Part shown: positions 54,696 through 64,000 of the stretch, in pieces
Position numbering within the stretch: position 1 is the first letter of the stretch
Layout of the letters: each line of letters starts with the position of its first letter
Assembly (NCBI RefSeq): GCF_004364315.1
Contig: NZ_SOBR01000004.1
Span: 186,001-250,000, forward strand
DNA: 64,000 nt
Direction: 5' to 3'
Source: Chromohalobacter marismortui
GTDB taxonomy: Bacteria > Pseudomonadota > Gammaproteobacteria > Pseudomonadales > Halomonadaceae
Program-made: the position numbers and the translations under genes
The notes under the pieces: model-generated
The model's input: the letters and a program-made list of their open reading frames with translations, nothing else
What the model was told of the DNA's origin: nothing
The model's database searches: none

Positions 54696-54778
54696 GGCGT
54701 ATGGCTCTTGTCTTATATTGTGTGATCAGGAGGAGCCGATGCTGCCGGCCCCATCGGGCCGGCACATCCCACTGCGCG

Positions 54779-55897
54779 TCAGATTTTGGCGCCGTGCTCC
54801 GACTGCAGCCAGTCGGCCAGCCAGTCGCGCGTGGCATCATCAATGGACATGGCATCATCGAGGTGGCGTTTGACAGTGTCACCGATGACCGGCGTGTAGG
54901 GACCCAACTGGGCAGCGGCCTTCTCTTTGAACGCTTGGGTATGCACGAAGTCACGAGCCGCCTGGCGATAGGTGTCGACCAGGGCTTGCGGGGTGTCCTT
55001 CGGCACCATGATCAGCTTCTGCAAGGCATAGCCGGAGGCAAAGAACTTGCGGAACGCCTCAAACGCATTGCCCGTGGGAGCCTCGCCATGGACCTGTCGA
55101 TAGATCTCGTTGAAGGTGGGCAGATCCGGGAACGCCGGGTCACGAACGATCTTGCCTTCGTCGTTCAGCACCCCGAGTGAAAAGAGCGGCACCGCCTTGC
55201 CGGCCTCCACCAGCGGCTCGACGTTACTCAGGTAAGCGGAAGTCGTCTGGAAGCCGATGTCCGCTTCACCGCGCTCGAATGCCAGGCGGGCCTCACCCCG
55301 GCTGCGCATGCCGAAAACGGCCTGTACGTCGGCCCCCAACATGTCCAGCGCGATCAATACCGGCAGCTCGACGCCGGTGGGATTCTGCGCCGCCATTTGG
55401 ACCGGCTTCTTCAACAGGGCATTCAACGCCTTATCGGACGTCTCCCCGAGACTGGGCTGGACATAGACCACTCCCCCTGTCGGTGTGGCCAGGATCGGCG
55501 TCCAATCACTGTAGTCATAGCGCACACGGGGATCATCGAGCATGACGGGATACTGCGTCGAGGCCGAGGTTCCCAGCCAATGACTACCATCCGCCTTGGC
55601 ACGTACGGCGAACAGGTTGGCACCGTTGATCGAGCCGCCACCCGGCACATTGTCGATCATGATGGTCGGCTCTCCTGGCAAAGACTCGCTGAACCAAGGA
55701 GAGAAAAATCGCGCCCAGACGTCTGTCCCCCCGCCGACGCCAAAGGGAATGGTCCATTTGATGTTGCCCGGCACCTCGACGTCTTGCGCCTGAACGGCTG
55801 TCGTCAGTCCTAGCCCCGCAATCGCGCCCCCTAGCAGGACCGCTTTCTTGAGTCGCCCGAGCGCAAGGCAAGCAGTTGCAGTTTTGTTGGTTAGCAT
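54779..55897 (-). CDS. TctC-type extracytoplasmic solute receptor
   Basis: 372-residue Bug/TctC family binding protein with a signal peptide (cleavage after VQA). Family motifs are IKWTIPFGVGGGTDVWARFF and NVPGGGSINGANLF. It captures a carboxylate for the fused TctAB. It lies 83 bp upstream of tctAB and 65 bp downstream of the tautomerase gene in the same operon. The ligand cannot be read from sequence. Confidence 0.9.
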   Translation of the reverse strand: MLTNKTATACLALGRLKKAVLLGGAIAGLGLTTAVQAQDVEVPGNIKWTIPFGVGGGTDVWARFFSPWFSESLPGEPTIMIDNVPGGGSINGANLFAVRAKADGSHWLGTSASTQYPVMLDDPRVRYDYSDWTPILATPTGGVVYVQPSLGETSDKALNALLKKPVQMAAQNPTGVELPVLIALDMLGADVQAVFGMRSRGEARLAFERGEADIGFQTTSAYLSNVEPLVEAGKAVPLFSLGVLNDEGKIVRDPAFPDLPTFNEIYRQVHGEAPTGNAFEAFRKFFASGYALQKLIMVPKDTPQALVDTYRQAARDFVHTQAFKEKAAAQLGPYTPVIGDTVKRHLDDAMSIDDATRDWLADWLQSEHGAKI

Positions 55898-55962
55898 GGC
55901 GTTACTCCTGGTGTGTTGTAGTTGTCATGGTTGATGACGGTCATCCCAGCGGATGCCAGGAT

Positions 55963-57096
55963 TTAACTGGCTCTCGACGTCAGCATATCCTGACCGGGAG
56001 CCGAGGGAAGTGAGTAGAAAATGGTCCCGCTCATGATCTTTCTGGCGGTACGAATGAGGGAAACGCGGGCAATGTCGACGGGATTTCCATTTCGGCGTTC
56101 GACATCCAGATCGATGAATCCAGAAGGATGTTCCAGCCTTACCTGCGACAGCTGACCATCGGCCGCCAGTTTTCCCGCCTCCACCGCGATCCGGTTGGCC
56201 ACGGTGCCAGGCACACTGACAGCCGTGGCCACCGCGATGGCGCCCGTGACGGCAATGGCCTTGTGACAGCGATGAGGCACGAAATAGCGAGTGCACAACG
56301 TACTGTCGTCGTCGAACGGTGCCGACACCAGCACCGGCTTGGGCAAGACACTCTGGCTGACATCCCCCAGCCCCATGCGCAGCCCCGCCTCGCGACGAAC
56401 CGATTCCAGCCGCTCGAGCATGGCAGGATGAGCGTCCAGTGCAGCGGGAGACTCCCGGCCACTGAGCCCCAGCTCAGCCGCATTGACCATCATGATGGGC
56501 GTGGCGGCATCCAGACAGGTAACCTCGATGTCATCTATCCTGTCGACGGCGTTCCCGGTCGGCAGCAGTGCGCCCGTCTTTGTACCGGTGATGTCCAAGA
56601 AGCTGAGCTGGATACCGGCGGCACGCCCGGGGACGCCGCTGATCGTCGTATCGCCCTCGTAAGCGACCTGACGCCCTGGTGTCGGCACATGACACTCGAT
56701 CAACCGCTGGGTGTTGAGATTGCGCACCCGAACGGTCGTCATCCCCTCCTGTAGCGCGACCAGACCCGTTTCGAGGGCGTACGGACCGACGGCCGAGAGC
56801 ATGTTGCCGCAGTTCGGGTTGAAGTCGACACGCCGATTGAGCACATCGACCTGCGCGAACAGGTAATCGACATCCGCCTCGGGGTGCGCTGAACGCTCCA
56901 CAATGGCGACCTTGCTGGTCAGCGGGTCGCCGCCTCCAATGCCATCGACCTGCAGAGCATGGCCCGATCCCATCAGGCTGATCAGGATCTCGGCTTGCGC
57001 TGCCTGGTTATCCGGAAGGTCCCTCATGCGCAGGAAAGGGCCTCTGGAGGTGCCACCGCGCATGATCATGCAGGGAATGCTGTTCATCATCGTCAT
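55963..57096 (-). CDS. galD: PrpF/GalD-type tautomerase (4-oxalomesaconate tautomerase-like)
   Basis: 377-residue PrpF-family isomerase with a diaminopimelate-epimerase fold. Opening PCMIMRGGTSRGPFL, DFNPNCGNMLSAVGPYAL (Cys near 97) and QLSFLDITGTKTGALLPTGN are recognisable. GalD equilibrates 4-oxalomesaconate forms in gallate catabolism; other PrpF relatives act on aconitate isomers. First gene of the transporter operon, so it probably isomerises the imported tri/dicarboxylate. GalD is the nearest name, not proven. Confidence 0.8.
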   Translation of the reverse strand: MTMMNSIPCMIMRGGTSRGPFLRMRDLPDNQAAQAEILISLMGSGHALQVDGIGGGDPLTSKVAIVERSAHPEADVDYLFAQVDVLNRRVDFNPNCGNMLSAVGPYALETGLVALQEGMTTVRVRNLNTQRLIECHVPTPGRQVAYEGDTTISGVPGRAAGIQLSFLDITGTKTGALLPTGNAVDRIDDIEVTCLDAATPIMMVNAAELGLSGRESPAALDAHPAMLERLESVRREAGLRMGLGDVSQSVLPKPVLVSAPFDDDSTLCTRYFVPHRCHKAIAVTGAIAVATAVSVPGTVANRIAVEAGKLAADGQLSQVRLEHPSGFIDLDVERRNGNPVDIARVSLIRTARKIMSGTIFYSLPSAPGQDMLTSRAS

Positions 57097-57186
57097 GCCA
57101 TATCGCGTTTAAAAGGTGTGATATGAGCATGTCAGGGCATTTTTAATGCCTCAAATGCAAATGAAAACACCGATCAATTCGAAATA

Positions 57187-57198
57187 CACATTAATGTG
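57187..57198. promoter_or_regulatory. Palindrome CACATTAATGTG, candidate LysR operator
   Basis: Exact 12-bp palindrome in the 144-bp divergent gap between galD and the LysR gene, 43 bp upstream of the LysR ATG. Position and AT-centred symmetry fit a LysR-type recognition site. Confidence 0.5.
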
Positions 57199-57240
57199 CT
57201 ATGGTTATTAATACACTTCATCCCATGCAAGAAAAACGAC

Positions 57241-58149
57241 ATGCTACATCGCCTGGAATTTCTGGATTTACAAGCCTTTATCCTGGTCGCAGAGTTAGGC
57301 TCCTTCCACGAAGCCGCGCAACGCCTCCATCTCTCTCAGCCGGCGCTGTCTCGACGCATTCAGAAGCTCGAGGAACTCCTGGAAATCGAGTTGCTGGAAC
57401 GCACGACCCGACGAACGCGGCTGACCCCCATCGGCACGGACTTCCTGCCCCGGGCAAGACGCATGATCGAGGAATACGAATCATCGATCCTGGGCATTCG
57501 TGAGCTGGCCACGCATCAGAAGGGCACGGTCACCATTGCCTGCATCCCCACCGCGGCGTTCTATTTCCTGCCCAGTGTGATTCGTGGATTCAGCGAAGCC
57601 TGGCCGGGCATCCGCATTCGAATACTCGACGTGAGTGCCAAGGAAGGGCTGGAGAAGGTGATCAGCGGCGAAGCCGACTTCGGTATCAACATGTTCAGCG
57701 CCCAGAGTCCGGAAGTCTCCTTCACTCCACTGCTGAAAGATCCTTTCGTCCTGGCGCTACGTTCGGACCATCCTCTTGTCGATAAGCCAAGGATCGAATG
57801 GTCGGATCTTGAACAGGTCAGATTGATCACGGTGAGCCGGGACAGTGGCAATCGGATCCTGCTGGACAACACCCTCTCGGCGGAAGGCATTCGGCTGAAC
57901 AGCTTCTACGAAGTCCAGCATCTTTCCACTTCGCTGGGTCTGGTCGAGTCAGGACTGGGAGTGGCTATCTTGCCTCGCATGACCATGCCGGGCGCGGACC
58001 ATGACATGCTTTGCGCTCGTGAGCTTCCCCACCCTCGCATTCAACGCACGATCGGTCTGGTAAGAAGCAACTCACACAACATTTCCAGCACGGCCCAGCT
58101 GTTTATCGACATGCTGCTCGAGCGTTGGGGCAACTCCAACTGCACCTGA
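57241..58149 (+). CDS. LysR-family regulator of the tricarboxylate operon
   Basis: 302 residues. The N-terminal HTH (FILVAELGSFHEAAQRLHLSQPALSRRIQKLEELL) precedes an effector domain. Divergent from galD-tctC-tctAB, so it very probably controls that operon in response to the transported acid. ATG 57241 lacks a clear RBS (an upstream in-frame GTG at 57196 is the alternative). Downstream lies a 580-bp unusual gap. Confidence 0.88.
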   Translation: MLHRLEFLDLQAFILVAELGSFHEAAQRLHLSQPALSRRIQKLEELLEIELLERTTRRTRLTPIGTDFLPRARRMIEEYESSILGIRELATHQKGTVTIACIPTAAFYFLPSVIRGFSEAWPGIRIRILDVSAKEGLEKVISGEADFGINMFSAQSPEVSFTPLLKDPFVLALRSDHPLVDKPRIEWSDLEQVRLITVSRDSGNRILLDNTLSAEGIRLNSFYEVQHLSTSLGLVESGLGVAILPRMTMPGADHDMLCARELPHPRIQRTIGLVRSNSHNISSTAQLFIDMLLERWGNSNCT

Positions 58150-58266
58150 AATATCTCGAAATGCAGACGACTGATAGCCCTCTTCTATCCGACGGATACC
58201 GGCGATTCGTGTAGAGGCTCGATCCTGTCCAGCGTGCCCTCGCCCTAGGCTCATTCTCCCGACCGC

Positions 58267-58337
58267 ACGGCCGAGGCATGGCGCCTTTATTCCCTCTCAC
58301 TCATCGTAATCGATGACGAAGGCGGACCAGGCTTGGC
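58267..58337. repeat. Left 71-bp direct repeat of the SDR gene end
   Basis: Matches 59923-59993 over 71 bp with five differences. It covers the last 12 sense codons and stop of the SDR gene plus 30 bp beyond. Weaker similarity seems to continue leftward (a shared CTAGGCT). Confidence 0.88.
58297..58337 (-). pseudogene. Orphan 3' end of an SDR gene
   Basis: Encodes QAWSAFVIDYDE and stop; the intact SDR ends [12 protein letters not shown]. One residue differs (V for A). The upstream part of the gene is missing. In the same frame, non-SDR codons continue rightward to a GTG near 58441, so a short chimeric peptide is conceivable. Confidence 0.75.
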
Positions 58338-58732
58338 TCGCTTCGTCGGCTCCTTGAAAAGGTTCGTAGACGTGCCCGAACCACAGCACGCCGAATGCTG
58401 ATACCCACCAAAGCGGTGGCAAAGGCCCGTTTTTCACAGTAGGTTACAATAACGACTCGACGCGATACGTAGCAGCAATGGCTACAGGGGATCGTCATCA
58501 AGCCCCGGGCTCCGCTGGAGCCAGCTGCGGAAGGGAAGAACTCGGCGATGCTCCAAACTTAAGAACCATGAGGAAATATCGCAATCGCAGCCTGGCAGTC
58601 GGCGTTCGAGGATAATCGAGAAGCGGCAAACCGCTGGTCAAATAGTGAGGCCATGGAGCTTTGTCATCATTAAAAACGCAGCATCATGTGCATTGGTTTA
58701 CCGGCCAGTTCGGCGAACATAGCCGGGAATCG

Positions 58733-59857
58733 ATGTATCGCAAGTCCATCAAGACGAGAGTGCGGTTTGAATCCTGCCTTTCATTGGTCTTGGTGTCCTT
58801 GATCTTTGGGATGTTTGCTATTACTGACTACCACCTTCTCGGTTTGAGCAGGGAATATTATCTACTGGTCACCATGCGCATCGTGGTGGTGAGCCTCTGT
58901 CTTTTCCTGGCGTTCATTATCGGACGCTGGGGCTGCTATTCCCGTAAAGCCTGGCTGCACGCTCTACCGCTCTGGATACTTGCGACAGGCATCATTTTAA
59001 TCGTTCCCTTGCGCCCCGAAAGCCTCTTCACTCAGGTAACAGCCGTGGTGGTAGCCACCATGGCGTTCTACCTCCTGATCCCCAATCTACTGATAGTGGC
59101 GATGTTCGCGAGCCTCTATTTGAGCATGGGCTTTCTAGTTTCTGCGGTGCTGTTCGCGGAGATTGCACCGGTGGTGACACTTCGCATAGCGCTGCTATTG
59201 ATCATGACGAATGTCGTGGGCTTCTGTGCCTTGCTGCGCCTGGAGATCCTGCAGCGCAAGCAATTTGCGCTGCTTCAAGAAGAGCGTGATCAAAATCGCC
59301 TTCTGCTCAAGGAAATAGCGCATCGAAAATCATTGGAAGCACAGTTGCGCATGGTCGCCGAGCGAGATGCCCTGACGGGACTCGATAGTCGCAGCCACTT
59401 CATGAAGCGGGCCAAGGCGCTATTACAGCGCTCGCGATTGGAAAAAGTGCCGTTCAGTCTTTTCATGATCGATGTGGATCATTTCAAGAGCATCAACGAT
59501 ACCTGGGGGCACACTCATGGAGATTGGGTTCTGACCAAGATCGCGGAGGTTTGTGCGCAATCTCTCCGCCCCACTGATGTAATAGGGCGTTTCGGAGGTG
59601 AAGAGTTCGTGGTAGCCCTGCCAGACACCAGTCCCAAGGACGCTCAAATCGTGGCGGAACGCTTGAAGAAGGAGGTCGCCACGCTTCCGTTAAAGGAAGG
59701 AATGAGCGGGCTGTGCCTGAGCGTCACCATCGGTATCGCTTTAGCGCACCCTGAAGAGGGCGACCTCGAGTCCTTGATCACGCGAGCGGATCAGACGCTA
59801 TACGTTGGCAAGCGCAATGGCAGGAACCGGGTAGAGATGAGTCGCGATTCATGCTGA
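58733..59857 (+). CDS. Membrane diguanylate cyclase (GGDEF)
   Basis: 374 residues. Six or seven N-terminal helices (about 15-170), in a MASE-like bundle, lead through a coiled coil (about 175-210) into a GGDEF domain. The active-site GGEEF is at 288-292. The product-inhibition site RxxD (RPTD) is at 279-282, the correct spacing. It makes c-di-GMP, probably with membrane-sensed input. ATG 58733 (MYRKSIKTRVR) is preferred; a TTG at 58661 would add 24 residues. It is the only gene in the 1.6-kb repeat-flanked segment. Confidence 0.9.
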   Translation: MYRKSIKTRVRFESCLSLVLVSLIFGMFAITDYHLLGLSREYYLLVTMRIVVVSLCLFLAFIIGRWGCYSRKAWLHALPLWILATGIILIVPLRPESLFTQVTAVVVATMAFYLLIPNLLIVAMFASLYLSMGFLVSAVLFAEIAPVVTLRIALLLIMTNVVGFCALLRLEILQRKQFALLQEERDQNRLLLKEIAHRKSLEAQLRMVAERDALTGLDSRSHFMKRAKALLQRSRLEKVPFSLFMIDVDHFKSINDTWGHTHGDWVLTKIAEVCAQSLRPTDVIGRFGGEEFVVALPDTSPKDAQIVAERLKKEVATLPLKEGMSGLCLSVTIGIALAHPEEGDLESLITRADQTLYVGKRNGRNRVEMSRDSC

Positions 59858-59922
59858 TAGGTAGCGGTCATCAAGAGGTTGAAGGCCTGCTCTAGGCTGA
59901 CATCCCTCTCCATCCCGCTCTC

Positions 59923-60747
<825 letters not shown>

Positions 60748-60754
60748 TTAGGGA

Positions 60755-61507
60755 TCAGGCAAGCGCCTCGCGGAGCAATACCCACAGCGAGAGCGCGATC
60801 AACAGCGGCGCGACGCTGGATTTGAGCGAGCGCGGGGGCGCGCGTTCGAAGCACCACTGGCCGAGGGCGTTACCCAGCAGCGCTGGCAACAATAGCCATG
60901 CCGCCCAATGCCAGGTGCTGGCGTGCAAGGCACCCGCCAGGCCCAGCCCGAGCAGGGAGGCGCTACTGCTGGCGACGAAGAAAACGATAGCCGTGGCACG
61001 CATCGCGAGCGGTGGCATGCGGCGATAGAGCAGATACAGCATCAACGGCGGCCCACCCGAGGAGGCCAGCGTCATGCACAGGCCGGAGAGCCCACCCGCG
61101 CTAAGCACCACGCCACGCACTGGCGCAGCGCGACCAGGCGCGGCGACATTCCGCTGGCAGAGCAGGGCCACGGCACCGCTCAGCGCCAACAGCGCGACGA
61201 CGATACGCATCGGCGCGGCCGGCACGCTCGCCAGTAGCCACACCCCGAGCCCGGTCGCCAGTGCCATCCCCAGCAACAATGAACGCAGACATGACCAATC
61301 GGCATGACGCAGGGCACGTCGCCACAGCCCCAGGCTCGTGACGAGATCCAGCAGCAATGCCAACGGCACAGCCTCGATCGGCGGCATGAACAACATCAAA
61401 CCCAACGCCAGCAGCATGGCAAACCCGAAACCGCAATAGCCGCGCACGCCCCCCGCCAATAGCGCGAGGCTCATCGCAGCGGCAAGCGTGGGCAGCGTCG
61501 GGGACAC
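60755..61507 (-). CDS. TauE/SafE-family sulfite/organo-anion exporter
   Basis: About 250 residues, with eight hydrophobic helices in two TauE halves. Glycine-rich segments GGVRGYCGFGFAMLLAL and GLSGLCMTLASSGGPPLMLYLL are typical. A GTG start at 61507 with AGGAGCGACC upstream fits the conserved N-terminus better than starts further out. The family exports sulfite, sulfoacetate or related anions. Likely co-transcribed with the SDR gene. Confidence 0.82.
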   Translation of the reverse strand: MSPTLPTLAAAMSLALLAGGVRGYCGFGFAMLLALGLMLFMPPIEAVPLALLLDLVTSLGLWRRALRHADWSCLRSLLLGMALATGLGVWLLASVPAAPMRIVVALLALSGAVALLCQRNVAAPGRAAPVRGVVLSAGGLSGLCMTLASSGGPPLMLYLLYRRMPPLAMRATAIVFFVASSSASLLGLGLAGALHASTWHWAAWLLLPALLGNALGQWCFERAPPRSLKSSVAPLLIALSLWVLLREALA

Positions 61508-61713
61508 GGTCGCTCCTGGGATCGGGAATGAGGCACTGGCACAGCAGCCTAGCCAGCCTGTAAAGGCCACGGTAGGGCCAGTTACGGTGTCTCGGTGGGA
61601 CATCCCGGCGTCACGGCGGAGGCATCGGTACGCTGCCACTCGCCACACACAAGCGTGGGACGGTACGAACCTGGGAGGGGGCTCTTAGATCGAGTCAAGG
61701 AGGTAAGCGGTAT

Positions 61714-61751
61714 CGCGACACGGCGCACTTCGTTTTGAAGGGCCGTGTCGC
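61714..61751. repeat. Inverted repeat downstream of katG
   Basis: GCGACACGGC/GCCGTGTCGC with an 18-base spacer, 40 bp past the katG stop. There is no T run on the minus strand, so it may be a weak terminator or transcript-stabilising hairpin. Confidence 0.5.
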
Positions 61752-61790
61752 GTTTCCCGGCGAGCGAGACGCTAACCGGGAAAGGGCAAG

Positions 61791-63980
<2,190 letters not shown>

Positions 63981-64000
63981 TCAAGGACCCTATGGTCAGC

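Larger units (their letters stand above)
58150..58732. other. Long gap with orphan SDR gene end
   Basis: 583 bp between the LysR gene and the diguanylate cyclase. It contains the left copy of the SDR gene-end repeat (58267-58337) and otherwise no gene with a ribosome site. A minus-strand open frame (58301-58501) overlaps the orphan end in a different frame and is not convincing. AT-rich DNA at 58430-58460 may include a promoter. Confidence 0.45.

Noticed and set aside
58301-58501. 66-codon minus-strand frame in the gap left of the diguanylate cyclase
   Set aside because: Arg-rich translation in a different frame from the orphan SDR end; likely chance.

Overview
This 64 kb window is high-GC chromosomal DNA with short intergenic gaps. 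Its gene content fits a halophilic gammaproteobacterium of the Halomonadaceae (Halomonas or Chromohalobacter-like): a BetT-type BCCT transporter, OpgD, a tripartite tricarboxylate transporter, KatG, RhtA, and a type I-F CRISPR-Cas operon. The genus is inferred from gene content, not from a marker gene. No rRNA, tRNA, transposase or integrase gene was recognised.

Layout. 0-8.6 kb: the type I-F operon on the minus strand (cas1, cas2-3 fusion, csy1, csy2 and the start of csy3, which runs off the left edge), with a divergent WYL-domain regulator. 8.8-14.1 kb: BetT, then a Zur-type znuCBA zinc import operon led by a tiny membrane protein. 14-25.5 kb: opgD, gloA, an AaeAB-like FUSC efflux operon, a YcaD-like MFS carrier, an NfsA-type flavin reductase, a PepSY/DUF2946 pair, an Asp/Glu racemase and DUF427. 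25.6-32.7 kb: an accessory island. 32.6-41 kb: an XRE-cupin regulator, rhtA, a class C beta-lactamase, EamA with a LysR regulator, an NlpC/P60 lipoprotein, and an SsuABC-like ABC operon ending in a DsrE-family gene. 41-52.5 kb: 1-Cys peroxiredoxin, isonitrile hydratase-like protein, a chemoreceptor, ChaC, ArfB, a split PQQ dehydrogenase operon, MntP, TspO and a dienelactone hydrolase. 52.7-58.1 kb: a TctC/TctA-TctB transporter with a GalD/PrpF-type tautomerase and a LysR regulator. 58.2-64 kb: a diguanylate cyclase segment, an SDR, a TauE exporter and KatG.

The most unusual region is 25.6-32.7 kb. Visibly AT-richer genes for a secreted 140-residue protein and a 343-residue unknown protein, plus a degenerate small-ORF zone, precede a compact four-gene MacB/TolC/HlyD-like exporter operon. 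The block lies between two 102-bp direct copies (three differences, all synonymous) of the 3' end of the XRE-cupin gene. A second case occurs at 58.27-59.99 kb: a diguanylate cyclase gene lies between two 71-bp imperfect copies of the 3' end of the neighbouring SDR gene. In both, the intact host gene is on the minus strand at the right, the orphan gene end is at the left, and the plus-strand cargo sits between. This suggests two acquisitions by a common mechanism, with no recombinase visible.

Functionally, the core regions combine envelope stress and osmotic functions (BetT, OpgD), metal handling (Znu, MntP, possibly PepSY/DUF2946), redox and electrophile defence (GloA, NfsA, Prx, KatG, ChaC) and organic-acid uptake. 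The CRISPR array and csy4 are expected beyond the left edge and are not visible.
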